A stretch of DNA of 64,000 nucleotides, from assembly GCF_007858535.1 (NCBI RefSeq), contig NZ_CP040174.1:3162001-3226000 (forward strand), in the 5' to 3' direction. A model generated the notes under the pieces. The model made no database searches. It saw only the letters and a program-made list of their open reading frames with translations, and had not been told where the DNA came from. Below, piece after piece: positions 25,070 through 33,377 of this stretch; the stretch's first letter is position 1; the number at the start of each line of letters is the position of its first letter. The position numbers and the translations under genes are program-made. This DNA comes from Arthrobacter sp. UKPF54-2 (lineage in GTDB: Bacteria; Actinomycetota; Actinomycetes; Actinomycetales; Micrococcaceae).

Positions 25070-26638
25070 TCAGGCTTTCTTGTGGATCAGCGCCAGGAAC
25101 ATGGCGTCGGTCCGGTGCAGGTGCGGCCAGAGCTGGGCGGTGAGTTCGTGGCCCGCCTCGAGGTGCCCGGTGAGGCTGACGGCGTCCATGGCCGCGCCGG
25201 CGTCCAGCAGTTCAAGGTCGTCGCGTTTGCGCAGCGCGTCGCTCACGACGGCGGTCGTCTCGGCCGGGTGCGGCGAGCAGGTCACGTAGGCCACCACACC
25301 GCCGGGCTTGACGGCGTCGAGCGCCGACTTGAGCAGTTCGCGCTGCAGCGGCCCCAGGTCCACGAGGTCCTTGGGGGTGCGCCGCCAGCGGGATTCCGGG
25401 CGGCGGCGCAGCGCGCCCAGGCCGGTGCAGGGCACATCCACCAACACCCGGTCGAAGCTTTCGGCCATTTCAGATCCGACCTCCCGGCCGTCGCCGGTAC
25501 GGACGTGCCAGACCTCGTGCGGCACCGCGGCCAGGGCCTGGCGGACCAGTTTGGCGCGGTGGGGGGCCGGTTCGTTGGCGAGCAGGGTGGCACCGTGCTG
25601 ACGCGCGAGGGCACCCAGCAGGGCTGCCTTGCCGCCCGGGCCGGCGCAGAGGTCCAGCCAGCGTTCGGCGCCGGCCGTGCCGCCGTCGCCCGCGGAGCCG
25701 CCGGCCAGGTCCACGGACGCCAAAGCCCGCGCCACCAGCTGGGAGCCGACGTCCTGGACCCGAGTGCTGCCCTCACGTACGGAGGCGAGGCGGCCCAGGT
25801 CCCCGCCGCTGGAGAGGGCGGATCCTTCGACCAGCTCGCCGGGCGTGGCGCCGCTTTCCAGGGCTTCGTCGAGGCTGCCGAGGCCCGGCAGCGCCACGAG
25901 GTTCACCACGGGCGCTGCGTTGTCCGCTTCGAGGAGCTCGTCGATTTCGGTGACCGGGCGCCCGTGCGCCACGAGGGACTGCCGGAACGCCCGGACGATC
26001 CACTCGGGGTGGGCGTAGCGGACGGAGGCCACCTTGGTCTGGTCCTGCTCGTCGCTGAGCAGCAGGTCGAGCCATTCCTCGAGGGTGTGCGCGGAGACCT
26101 TGCGCAGGACGGCGTTGATCAGCCCGGACGGTCCGGCGCCGATCACGGCGCGGGCCAGGCCCACGGTCTCGTCGAGGGCGGCATGCGCGGGCACTCTCAT
26201 GGCGAGCAGCTGGTGCGCGCCGATCCGCAGCGCGTCCAGGATGGCCGGGTCCAGCTGCTCGAGCGGGCGGTCCACGCAGCGGGCAAGAATCGCGTCGTAG
26301 GTGCCCTGGCCGCGCAGGGCGCCGTAGCTCAGTTCGGTGGCGAACCCGGCGTCGCGCTTATCCAGTCCGTGGTGCCGGATCCGGGCCGGCAGGACAAGGT
26401 TCGCGTAAGCGTCCTCGGCGGCCACGGCGCGGAGGACCTCGAAGGCCACCAGCCGGGCCGGGTCGGCACGCCGGGTGCGCTGGGAGGGAGCGTTTTCGGT
26501 GAAACCGCGCTGCGGGCCGCGGTTCCGTTCCCGGCCTTGCGCGTTCCGCTTCACACCGCCCCGTGGACCCCGGTGGCCCTCGCCGCCGCGGCCGCCGTGC
26601 CCCTGTCCGCGGTTGCCGTTGGATCCGGATTCGCTCAT
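25070..26638 (-). CDS. rsmB: 16S rRNA (cytosine-C5) methyltransferase RsmB-like, with Arg/Gly-rich N-terminus
   Basis: Predicted to methylate C967-equivalent cytosine of 16S rRNA using SAM. The 522-residue protein has an unusual first 55 residues rich in Gly, Arg and Asn (RGQGHGGRGGEGHRG), then a NusB-like RNA-binding domain (about 60-200). The Rossmann methyltransferase follows, with LDLCAGPGGKAALLGAL, VDVPCTGLGALRRRPE (structural/release cysteine) and VTCSPHPAE (nucleophile cysteine). It overlaps fmt by 4 nt and belongs to the def-fmt-rsmB unit, a common order. Confidence 0.94.
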   Translation of the reverse strand: MSESGSNGNRGQGHGGRGGEGHRGPRGGVKRNAQGRERNRGPQRGFTENAPSQRTRRADPARLVAFEVLRAVAAEDAYANLVLPARIRHHGLDKRDAGFATELSYGALRGQGTYDAILARCVDRPLEQLDPAILDALRIGAHQLLAMRVPAHAALDETVGLARAVIGAGPSGLINAVLRKVSAHTLEEWLDLLLSDEQDQTKVASVRYAHPEWIVRAFRQSLVAHGRPVTEIDELLEADNAAPVVNLVALPGLGSLDEALESGATPGELVEGSALSSGGDLGRLASVREGSTRVQDVGSQLVARALASVDLAGGSAGDGGTAGAERWLDLCAGPGGKAALLGALARQHGATLLANEPAPHRAKLVRQALAAVPHEVWHVRTGDGREVGSEMAESFDRVLVDVPCTGLGALRRRPESRWRRTPKDLVDLGPLQRELLKSALDAVKPGGVVAYVTCSPHPAETTAVVSDALRKRDDLELLDAGAAMDAVSLTGHLEAGHELTAQLWPHLHRTDAMFLALIHKKA

Positions 26639-27555
26639 TCGAAGACCACGCTTTCCAGTGTTGCCTGTCCGCGCGCCCAGTCAGCGGCGGTCATCATTTT
26701 CTTGCCCGCGGGCTGGACCCGGGTGAGTTCAACGGGGTGCGAGCCGGTCCCGACCAGGACGGCTTTCCCGTCCAGGGCCAGCTGTCCCGGGCGCAGCGGT
26801 TGCGCCCCTGGCCGGAGCAGCACCGGTTCGAGCTTCACACGCTGCCCCTCCAGCGTGGTCCAGGCGCCGGGTTCCGGCGTGACCCCGCGGGACCGGCGGC
26901 CAAGCGCGAGGGCCGGCTGCTGCCAGTCGAGGCGACCGTCCTCGAGGGTGAGTTTGGGGGCCAGGCTGACCTCGCCCTGCTGCGGGACGGCAGCGGCTTT
27001 GCCGGCGTCGACGGCCGAAAGCGTCTGGGTCAGCAGCACGGCGCCGCTGTGCGAGAGGCGTTCCAGCAGCTCCCCCGCGGTGTCCTCAGGCCGCACGGCC
27101 TCGGTCAGGGTGCCGAACACCGGACCGGTGTCCAGGCCTTCTTCGAGCCGGAAGGTCACGGCGCCGGTGATGTCGTCACCGGCGAATAGGGCGCGCTGCA
27201 CCGGCGCCGCCCCGCGCCAGGCCGGCAGCAGCGAAAAGTGCAGGTTGATCCAGCCGTGCCGGGGGATGTCCAGGGCCGCCCGCGGGATGAGGCCGCCGTA
27301 GGCCACGATCGCGGCGACGTCGGGCGCGGCCGCTTCGATCCGGGCGGTCACGGCGGCGTCGACCTTCGCGGCGTGGATGATCTCGATACCGAGTTCCGCG
27401 GCGCGGGCGGCAACCGGCGAGGGCGTCAGCACGCGCTTGCGTCCCAGCGGGGCGTCCGGCCGGGTCAGGACGGCGACGACGTCGAAACCGGCGGCGACGA
27501 GGGCGTCCAGCGACGGAACCGCGACGGCCGGGGTTCCCGCGAAGAGGACCCTCAC
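26635..27555 (-). CDS. fmt: Methionyl-tRNA formyltransferase
   Basis: Formylates initiator Met-tRNA with 10-formyl-THF. The 306-residue protein has the N-terminal formyl-transferase fold: FAGTP near the start, INLHFSLLPAWRGAAP with the catalytic His, and EEGLDTGPV with the catalytic Asp. The C-terminal OB domain follows. The start overlaps the def stop by 4 nt and the stop overlaps rsmB by 4 nt. Confidence 0.96.
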   Translation of the reverse strand: MRVLFAGTPAVAVPSLDALVAAGFDVVAVLTRPDAPLGRKRVLTPSPVAARAAELGIEIIHAAKVDAAVTARIEAAAPDVAAIVAYGGLIPRAALDIPRHGWINLHFSLLPAWRGAAPVQRALFAGDDITGAVTFRLEEGLDTGPVFGTLTEAVRPEDTAGELLERLSHSGAVLLTQTLSAVDAGKAAAVPQQGEVSLAPKLTLEDGRLDWQQPALALGRRSRGVTPEPGAWTTLEGQRVKLEPVLLRPGAQPLRPGQLALDGKAVLVGTGSHPVELTRVQPAGKKMMTAADWARGQATLESVVFE

Positions 27556-28142
27556 TGGCCGGTTCCGAAGGAGGAGCCGGCGCCGAAGCTGCCGCCTCCG
27601 AAGCTGGAGCCAACCGTCTTGGCCCGCTTCGACGTCGTCTGCTCGGTGATGGAGTCGTAGTTAGCGTTGCGGATGGCGCGGAGCGCCGCTTTGCGGTCCT
27701 CGCCCTGGAGCCGGTCGGTGAAGAGGATTCCGTCCAGGTGGTCGGTCTCGTGCTGGAAGACGCGGGCGAGCATTCCCTCGCCCTCCAGCTCCACAGGGTT
27801 GCCGTGCACGTCGACGCCGGTGACCCTGGTGGCGCGGTGCCGGCGGACCGGGAAGCCCAGGCCCGGGATGGAGAGGCAGCCTTCCACCTCGTCCGGCTGG
27901 AAGTCCTCGCTGTTTTCCAGCACCGGGTTGATGATGTGGCCCTCGACGCCGCGGATGCGGTAGGTGAAGACCCGCTGGCTGATGCCGACCTGCGGCGCGG
28001 CCAGGCCGGCGCCCTCCACGTCCTCCATGGTTTCGGTCATGTCGGCAACGAGCTTCTCCAGCTCAGGCCCGAATTCCGTCACGGGATCGGCAACTGTGCG
28101 CAGCACAGGGTCCCCGATGATGCGGATATTCAAAATGGCCAT
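27552..28142 (-). CDS. def: Peptide deformylase with Gly/Ser/Phe-rich tail
   Basis: Removes N-formyl from nascent proteins, using a metal held by C89, H131 and H135. Motifs are GAGLAAPQVG (44-53), EGCLSIP (87-93) and HETDHLDG (131-138, with catalytic E132). After residue 170 the protein carries a low-complexity tail with repeated SSFGGGSFGAG units, ending at 196. The catalytic core is complete. It leads the def-fmt-rsmB unit and starts 70 nt after the PD-(D/E)XK-like gene. Confidence 0.96.
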   Translation of the reverse strand: MAILNIRIIGDPVLRTVADPVTEFGPELEKLVADMTETMEDVEGAGLAAPQVGISQRVFTYRIRGVEGHIINPVLENSEDFQPDEVEGCLSIPGLGFPVRRHRATRVTGVDVHGNPVELEGEGMLARVFQHETDHLDGILFTDRLQGEDRKAALRAIRNANYDSITEQTTSKRAKTVGSSFGGGSFGAGSSFGTGQ

Positions 28143-28212
28143 GGGTAATCGGTCCTCACGGTGGGCGGCTACAGGGTTCCGTCCAGTTTAGTGGCAGGCA
28201 CCGGTTTCCGGC

Positions 28213-29058
28213 TCAGCGGGCCGCCGGCGGAGCGATCGGCAGCAGGGCGGGTCCGGCGGCCACCGTGTCGGCGGACATCTCCCAGACGCGGCGCAGGGCG
28301 CAGAACTTCCACCAGTGGTGCTTGAGCACCTCCGGGTTGGCCCGCTGCGGCCGGACCTCCGTCTCGCCGATGGCGACGGCGAGGAGGAGCGGGGAGTCCC
28401 CGTGCTGCCAGGGTTCCCACTCCCCCGCCACCGGATCCACCAGGCTTTCCTCGGCTTTCATGCCGGCCACCAGCTGCATCACCACCTTGTCATCGAGGGG
28501 CTTGACCGTGCCGTCGCGGCTGGTTCCCTTGGTCTTGTAGTCGATGAGGCAGGTGCGGCCGTTGATCCTGGCGACGAGGTCCAGGGTCCCCGCGTAGCCG
28601 ACGGTTTTGTTCCACACCGTGATTTCCGGGGCAATCGGTTCCACCTGGAACAGTTCCCACCACTCGTCAAAGCGGGCGGCGAAGGCTTCCTCGCCGTTGG
28701 CCGCCAGGGCCTCCCGGGTTTCCTTCATCAGGTGCGGCCGGCCCAGGGCACGGAGGGCCACCTGCTCGCAGTAGTTGTGCACCCGGTCGCCGCGGGCGGC
28801 GGCGTCGTCGCGGTAGGTTTCGGCGGCCTTGGCGGCACGGCTGACCGCCTGGCGCACCTTGGCCGGGCTGCCCAGGATGGCCGGCAGCGTGGGATCCGCG
28901 GCCAGGCTGTTCGCACCCATGTAGCCGAACCATCCGTCCAGGCCGTGGGGCTGCTGGCCGATCACGGTGGTGATGGAGGGGACGGAGAACTGCTCGGACG
29001 TGGAACGTGCGTACATCCGGCCGTAGTCGGTGGCGTAGGCGAGGAGCGGGGCGGTCAT
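28213..29058 (-). CDS. PD-(D/E)XK nuclease-like protein of unknown role
   Basis: A 281-residue protein that I do not recognise by gene name. The central part looks like a PD-(D/E)XK fold of the RecB/Cas4 type: GDRVHNYCE (H94), an acidic PEITVW (E146), GTLDLVARI (D160), CLIDYKTKG (D173, K175) and VMQLVAGM (Q195). The first 60 residues are family-specific. Orientation and 70-nt spacing put it in the same unit as def, but no cas or recB-like partner is nearby. It could be a DNA repair or phage-derived nuclease domain. Activity is inferred from the residue pattern only. Confidence 0.7.
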   Translation of the reverse strand: MTAPLLAYATDYGRMYARSTSEQFSVPSITTVIGQQPHGLDGWFGYMGANSLAADPTLPAILGSPAKVRQAVSRAAKAAETYRDDAAARGDRVHNYCEQVALRALGRPHLMKETREALAANGEEAFAARFDEWWELFQVEPIAPEITVWNKTVGYAGTLDLVARINGRTCLIDYKTKGTSRDGTVKPLDDKVVMQLVAGMKAEESLVDPVAGEWEPWQHGDSPLLLAVAIGETEVRPQRANPEVLKHHWWKFCALRRVWEMSADTVAAGPALLPIAPPAAR

Positions 29059-29093
29059 AGAAAGACTCTTTCACGGGGGTCGGACGCTGGCGG

Positions 29094-29134
29094 AAAACAA
29101 AATGGCCCGCCCCGCTCTGTGAGCGGAACGGACC
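29094..29134 (-). terminator. Intrinsic terminator of tRNA-Val(CAC)
   Basis: On the minus strand, arms of 14 nt each (29121-29134 and 29104-29117) pair throughout, including a few G-U pairs, around a 3-nt loop. They are followed directly by ATTTTGTTTT. It begins 10 nt after the tRNA 3' end. One of the clearest terminators in the window. Confidence 0.85.
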
Positions 29135-29144
29135 ATCTTCCAGG

Positions 29145-29216
29145 TGGGCGATACTGGGTTCGAACCAGTGACCTCTTCGGTGTGAACGAAGCGCGCTACC
29201 ACTGCGCCAATCGCCC
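29145..29216 (-). tRNA. tRNA-Val (anticodon CAC)
   Basis: Acceptor arms GGGCGAT and ATCGCCC pair fully. The anticodon arm CTTCG/CGAAG encloses the loop TTCACAC, giving anticodon CAC for GUG codons. The T-loop GGTTCGAACCC is canonical. A full CCA is not encoded (the genome reads CCT). The body is nearly identical to the two tRNA-Val(GAC) genes on the other strand. Confidence 0.95.
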
Positions 29217-29482
29217 CGGTGCCATTGAATGCTAGCCCACCCCGGCGGAAATCCGAAATCGGCGTTTTCGACGGCGGCGCGGCGGGTTCGGCGACCCGGC
29301 CCGCACTTCGCCCGCTGGACAGAGATGGCCGCTTCCCGGGCTCGTTTAGTGGCCACCATTGGCGAATCGGTGGGGCGGGGCGCGGAGGGCAGGTCAGTGC
29401 CGCCCCAGGCCGCGCGCCTGGCGCCGTCGTCGTCGGACGCGCCGTCTGCCACCCTGCCCAGGCGACGTAAGGATGGGGGTCG

Positions 29483-29500
29483 AATTACACATCTGTAATT
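29483..29500. repeat. Perfect 7-bp inverted repeat, possible operator
   Basis: The arms AATTACA and TGTAATT are separated by CATC. The element stands out because the surroundings are very GC-rich. It lies about 60-80 nt upstream of the predicted tRNA promoter, consistent with a protein-binding site, but no regulator is identifiable. Confidence 0.4.
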
Positions 29501-29561
29501 AGCAAAATCCGCTAGTTTGCAGGGAAGGGCGGGGGTATCCCGGCGCGGAGGGCGTCCCGAT

Positions 29562-29588
29562 TTGTAGATTGCCTGAACCTCCTATAGA
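29562..29588 (+). promoter_or_regulatory. Candidate promoter of the tRNA operon
   Basis: A TTGTAG at 29562-29567 and TATAGA at 29583-29588 are spaced by 15 nt (17 nt if the -35 is taken as ATTTGT). Transcription would begin about 50 nt before tRNA-Gly. Confidence 0.4.
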
Positions 29589-29648
29589 GTTCTTACTCGT
29601 TGGAACGCGAGGAAATGCCGATTACGGCAGCGAATCGCAGGCAACATT

Positions 29649-29721
<73 letters not shown>

Positions 29722-29767
29722 CGCAGGACACTGTCACGGCAACAGTTCTTCGGAATTGTGTCTACAC

Positions 29768-29838
29768 GGTGGGTTGGCCGAGAGGCGAGGCAGCGGCCTG
29801 CAAAGCCGTATACACGGGTTCGAATCCCGTACCCACCT
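29768..29838 (+). tRNA. tRNA-Cys (anticodon GCA)
   Basis: Acceptor arms GGTGGGT and ACCCACC pair fully. The anticodon stem GCGGC/GCCGT holds loop CTGCAAA, anticodon GCA. The T-loop GGGTTCGAATCCC is canonical. It lies between the first tRNA-Gly and the first tRNA-Val(GAC). Confidence 0.95.
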
Positions 29839-29879
29839 CGGTGAAAACCCTGGTTTCCGGTCCCGGCCGGATACGAAAG

Positions 29880-29954
29880 GGGCGATTGGCGCAGCGGTAG
29901 CGCGCTTCCCTGACACGGAAGAGGTCACTGGTTCGATCCCAGTATCGCCCACCA
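29880..29954 (+). tRNA. tRNA-Val (anticodon GAC), copy 1
   Basis: Acceptor arms GGGCGAT and ATCGCCC pair fully. The anticodon stem CTTCC/GGAAG encloses loop CTGACAC, anticodon GAC for GUC/GUU. CCA is encoded at 29952-29954. It is identical to copy 2 at 30134-30208. Confidence 0.96.
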
Positions 29955-30010
29955 AAGCGAGGAAACTCGCTTGACCCAGTACCACCGGCCTTGCCGGAAC
30001 GGACTAAAAT

Positions 30011-30083
<73 letters not shown>

Positions 30084-30133
30084 CTCTTGTTTCAAAAGTT
30101 TTACACATTTCCACTCCGGATCCTTCCGGTTGC

Positions 30134-30208
30134 GGGCGATTGGCGCAGCGGTAGCGCGCTTCCCTGACACGGAAGAGGTCACTGGTTCGATCCCAGTATC
30201 GCCCACCA
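30134..30208 (+). tRNA. tRNA-Val (anticodon GAC), copy 2
   Basis: Identical to the copy at 29880-29954, with encoded CCA at 30206-30208. It is the last tRNA of the plus-strand operon and is followed by a terminator 6 nt later. Confidence 0.96.
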
Positions 30209-30213
30209 CACTA

Positions 30214-30240
30214 AGCAGCTCCCCCCCGGGGCTGCTTTTT
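30214..30240 (+). terminator. Intrinsic terminator of the tRNA operon
   Basis: AGCAGC plus CCCC pairs with GGGG plus CTGCT, with one bulged T and a 3-nt C loop, followed by a run of Ts. It begins just after the last tRNA-Val. Confidence 0.85.
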
Positions 30241-30369
30241 CGTATCCCTGGCCGGCACTGCGCACAGAGTCTTTCTCCTCTGGGCGTACACCCTTGGCAC
30301 CTCCCCGTCCGCCAGTTAGGATCGAAAACGCTAGGAGCGATCTGGCTCCGCGACTGAAGGGAGGTGCCC

Positions 30370-30636
30370 GTGGGATTACTTGACGATCTAAAGGGCAAGG
30401 CTCAGCATCTGATTGGTGGCAACGAACAAGCCATCAAGGACGGTATCGAAAAGGCGGGTGATTTCGTCGACTCGAAGACCGGCGGAAAGTACGCCGACAA
30501 GGTCGATGCCGCCCAGCGAGGCGCCTCCGACTTCGTGGACAACGCGGACGGCCGGCCGGAAACGGCCCCCGCCGCAGAGCCGCACGTCGCGGAAGAGTCG
30601 CCCGTCCCCGGGGAACCCCGGCAGCCGGGCCTCTGA
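30370..30636 (+). CDS. MT0933-like antitoxin family protein
   Basis: An 88-residue protein starting GLLDDLKGKAQHLIGGNEQ after the initiator, with two amphipathic helical blocks (IKDGIEKAGDFVDSKTGGKY and DKVDAAQRGASDFVDNA). This matches the MT0933/Rv0909 family, named as the antitoxin of Rv0910 in Mycobacterium tuberculosis. The remaining 30 residues are acidic, proline-rich and probably disordered. The GTG at 30370 follows GGGAGGT by 5 nt; a GTG 6 nt earlier overlaps that ribosome binding site. No toxin gene is adjacent, and the family also occurs as stand-alone small stress-type proteins, so toxin-antitoxin function is doubtful here. Confidence 0.75.
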   Translation: MGLLDDLKGKAQHLIGGNEQAIKDGIEKAGDFVDSKTGGKYADKVDAAQRGASDFVDNADGRPETAPAAEPHVAEESPVPGEPRQPGL

Positions 30637-30652
30637 CCCAGGTACGTCAGCG

Positions 30653-30688
30653 AGGTGCCGGTCCCGCCGAGAGGCGGCGCCGGCACCT
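30653..30688 (+). terminator. Intrinsic terminator after the MT0933-like gene
   Basis: AGGTGCCGG and CCGGCACCT form the outer stem and CCGCC/GGCGG the inner stem around a GAGA tetraloop; TTCGTCGTTT follows. The stem could also stop transcripts from the convergent zapE gene. Confidence 0.75.
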
Positions 30689-30718
30689 TCGTCGTTTAAC
30701 GACCAACGCAATCAAGCG

Positions 30719-31756
30719 CTAGGACGGCTCGTGGTTTTGACCCTCCCGGGCCAGGGCGGTAAGCCGGGAGACGGCGCGGAAGTACTTCTTCATGTACCCT
30801 CCGGTCATCATCTCCTCGGTGAAGAGCTGGTCGAACGGCACGCCGCTGGCCAGGATCGGCACGTCCTTGTCGTACAGCCGGTCGGCGAGCACAACGAAGC
30901 GCAGCGCCACGGCCTGCTCGGTGATGGTCTCCACGTTGCGCCAGACGACGCCGTCGATCCCGTCGATCAGCTGCCGGTAGCGGCTCGGGTGGACGCCGGC
31001 CAAGTGGTTGATCAGCGTGCTGAATTCATCCTTGGCGACCGTCTTACCGTCAAACTCCGCCTGCATGTGGCGCGCGAGCTCGTCGTTGCGCAGCGGCGCC
31101 GGCGCCTTCGGCAGGCCGCGATGGCGGAAGTCCTCGCCGTCGATCCGGACGACGTCGAACTGGTCGGCCAGGACCTGGATCTCGCGGGCGAAGTCGACGG
31201 CGGCGAACCGGCCGTCGCCGAGGGAGCCCGGCAGCGTGTTGGAGGTCGCGGCGAGTTTGACCCCGGCGTCGGCCAGTTCGCGCATCAACCGCGACATGAG
31301 GACCGTGTCGCCCGGATCGTCGAGCTCGAACTCATCGATACAGACCAGTTTGTAGTGGCTAAGCGCCTCCACCGTCTTGCGGAAGGACAGGGCTCCCACC
31401 AGGTTGGTGTACTCCACGAAGGTGCCGAAGGCTTTGGGGCCCGGGGCGGCGTGCCAGAGCGAGGCGAGCAGGTGGGTCTTGCCGACGCCGAAGCCGCCGT
31501 CGAGGTAGATGCCCGCCCGCGAGGTGTCCTTCTTGCCGAAGAGCCGCTTGAACAGGCCGTCGCCGTCGCCGGCTCCGACGCCTGCCGCGAATTTTTGCAG
31601 GGCATGGACCGCGTGGGCCTGGCTGGGCTGGGCCGGGTCCGGCCGGTAGCTGGCAAAGGACACCTCACCGAAGCGCGGCGACGGATAAAAACCGTTGAGG
31701 AGTTCATCCACGGAAACCGCCGGTGTTCTGGCGGCGAGCTGTTCGATCTTTACCAA
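30719..31756 (-). CDS. zapE: Cell division protein ZapE / AFG1-like ATPase
   Basis: AAA+-type ATPase of the AFG1/LACE1 family, tied in E. coli to Z-ring constriction. From the preferred TTG start the protein has 345 residues. It shows a Walker A GGFGVGKTHLL near 83-93, a Walker B VCIDEFELDD near 142-151 and family block ATSNTLP. I place the start at TTG 31756 (LVKIEQLAARTP) because the 72 residues further upstream are low-complexity, overlap the promoter region of sseA, and show no family similarity. The ribosome binding site is weak, so the start is moderately certain. Convergent with the MT0933-like gene, divergent from sseA. Confidence 0.88.
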   Translation of the reverse strand: MVKIEQLAARTPAVSVDELLNGFYPSPRFGEVSFASYRPDPAQPSQAHAVHALQKFAAGVGAGDGDGLFKRLFGKKDTSRAGIYLDGGFGVGKTHLLASLWHAAPGPKAFGTFVEYTNLVGALSFRKTVEALSHYKLVCIDEFELDDPGDTVLMSRLMRELADAGVKLAATSNTLPGSLGDGRFAAVDFAREIQVLADQFDVVRIDGEDFRHRGLPKAPAPLRNDELARHMQAEFDGKTVAKDEFSTLINHLAGVHPSRYRQLIDGIDGVVWRNVETITEQAVALRFVVLADRLYDKDVPILASGVPFDQLFTEEMMTGGYMKKYFRAVSRLTALAREGQNHEPS

Positions 31757-31970
31757 GGTGGTCCGTTCTGCTGGTCTCGTGTCCCCAGAAAGGATACCGG
31801 CAACTGCCCCCTTCCCTTCCGGACGCCGGAACGGACGTGACCAAGGCCATATTTCCGAGTATGTAGGCCGGGGAAGCAATCCTGCCGGGGCGTGGTTAGT
31901 GTGGAGGCAGGCCCGGCGCCGCGCACCACCATGGCCCGGCCTCCCGACCGCCCAGTGAAAGGCCATCTTC

Positions 31971-32888
31971 ATGCCCTACCCCGTTGAGCAGAACGAGAAA
32001 TTCGCCGCCTACGCCCACCCGGAGCGCCTCGTCTCCACCGAATGGCTCGCCGCGGCGATTGACGGCGGCGCGCTCGACGGCGGGAAACTGGTGGTCGTGG
32101 AATCCGACGAGGACGTCCTGCTGTACGAAACCGGCCACATTCCAGGCGCGGTCAAGATCGACTGGCACACGGACCTGAACGACGAGGTCACCCGCGACTA
32201 CGTGGACGGGGCAGCGTTCGCCGCCCTCGCCGCGGCCAAGGGAATCTCCCGCGACAGCACCGTGGTGATCTACGGCGACAAGTCCAACTGGTGGGCCGCC
32301 TACGCCCTGTGGGTCTTCACCCTCTTTGGCCACGAAGACGTCCGGCTGCTCGACGGCGGCCGCGACAAGTGGATCGCCGAAGGCCGCGCCCTCACCACGG
32401 ACAAGCCCGCGGTCACGCCGGGCGAGTACCCCGTCGTGGAGCGCAACGACGCCCCGATCCGCGCCTTCAAGGACGACGTGCTGGCCCACCTCGGCAAGCC
32501 GCTGATCGACGTCCGCTCCCCCGAGGAATACACCGGCCAGCGCACGCACATGCCCGCCTACCCGGAGGAAGGCGCCCTGCGCGGCGGCCACATCCCCACC
32601 GCGGCGTCCGTCCCGTGGGCCCGCGCCGCGGCGGAGGACGGCACCTACCGCAGTCGCCCCGAACTGGAGGCCCTGTACCTGGACGAAGCAGGACTCAAGG
32701 AGGGCGACGACGTCGTGGCCTACTGCCGCATCGGCGAGCGGTCCAGCCATACCTGGTTCGCGCTCAAGTACCTGTTGGGCTTCGAGACCGTGCGCAACTA
32801 CGATGGCTCCTGGACCGAGTGGGGCAACGCCGTCCGGGTCCCGATCGTCAAGGGCGCGGACCGCGGCACCGTTCCCGCAGGCAAGTAA
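31971..32888 (+). CDS. sseA: Thiosulfate/3-mercaptopyruvate sulfurtransferase
   Basis: Rhodanese enzyme moving sulfane sulfur from thiosulfate or mercaptopyruvate to acceptors. The 305 residues form two rhodanese domains. The first is inactive and contains [12 protein letters not shown] in place of a cysteine loop; the second holds the active C252 in [20 protein letters not shown] loop resembles thiosulfate rather than mercaptopyruvate specificity (family knowledge). The SufE-like gene starts 10 nt downstream, so sulfur relay through both products is likely. AAAGG precedes the ATG. Confidence 0.93.
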   Translation: MPYPVEQNEKFAAYAHPERLVSTEWLAAAIDGGALDGGKLVVVESDEDVLLYETGHIPGAVKIDWHTDLNDEVTRDYVDGAAFAALAAAKGISRDSTVVIYGDKSNWWAAYALWVFTLFGHEDVRLLDGGRDKWIAEGRALTTDKPAVTPGEYPVVERNDAPIRAFKDDVLAHLGKPLIDVRSPEEYTGQRTHMPAYPEEGALRGGHIPTAASVPWARAAAEDGTYRSRPELEALYLDEAGLKEGDDVVAYCRIGERSSHTWFALKYLLGFETVRNYDGSWTEWGNAVRVPIVKGADRGTVPAGK

Positions 32889-32898
32889 ACTGGGAGCG

Positions 32899-33369
32899 AT
32901 GACTACTTCTGCCCTGCCCCCCGCCCTGGCGGACATCGTTGACGATTTCCAGGCCCTCGAGGAAGCCGAGCGGCTGCAGTTGCTGCTGGAGTTTTCCCGC
33001 GAACTGCCGGATCCTCCGGCCCGGCTCCAGGACCACCCCGAGCTGATGGAGCAGGTGGTGGAATGCCAGTCGCCGCTGTTCCTGACCATCGAAACGGAGC
33101 CGGCCGGTGGTGCGCAGTCCGGCGGTCCGCCGGAGCGCGTGCGGCTGTTCTTCAAGGCCCCGCCGGAGGCGCCCACCACCCGCGGCTTCGCCGGCGTGCT
33201 GCACGAGGGGCTCGACGGGCTCAGCCCGGCCGAGATCCTGGCCGTCCCGGACGACATGCCCGAACTCCTGGGCCTCACCCGGGCGATCACCCCGCTGCGG
33301 ATGCGCGGCATGACGGCCATGCTCGGCCGGATCAAACGCAAAGTCGCTGCCCTGCCGCAGCACGGCTAG
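32899..33369 (+). CDS. SufE-like sulfur acceptor protein
   Basis: A 156-residue SufE family protein. SufE proteins take persulfide from a cysteine desulfurase and hand it on for Fe-S cluster assembly. The acceptor cysteine is C56 in VECQSPLFLTIE, at the usual position, followed by the FFKAPPEAPTTRGFAGVL block and a C-terminal LTPLRMRGM-type helix (here ITPLRMRGMTAML). The ATG at 32899 lies 10 nt after sseA, with GGGAGCG upstream. Its pairing with a rhodanese and not with suf genes suggests a relay from SseA. Confidence 0.88.
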   Translation: MTTSALPPALADIVDDFQALEEAERLQLLLEFSRELPDPPARLQDHPELMEQVVECQSPLFLTIETEPAGGAQSGGPPERVRLFFKAPPEAPTTRGFAGVLHEGLDGLSPAEILAVPDDMPELLGLTRAITPLRMRGMTAMLGRIKRKVAALPQHG

Positions 33370-33377
33370 GCAGTCCG

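Larger units (their letters stand above)
29217..29648. other. 432-nt gap between divergent tRNA genes
   Basis: No protein gene is supportable here. The first 260 nt are GC-rich and featureless; from about 29480 the sequence turns AT-richer. It contains an inverted repeat at 29483-29500 and a probable tRNA-operon promoter at 29562-29588. The promoter of the minus-strand tRNA-Val should lie here too but I could not pinpoint it. Confidence 0.6.

Noticed and set aside
31757..31972. N-terminal extension of ZapE by 72 residues
   Set aside because: The extra residues are low complexity, run into the sseA promoter region and lack family similarity; the TTG at 31756 fits better.
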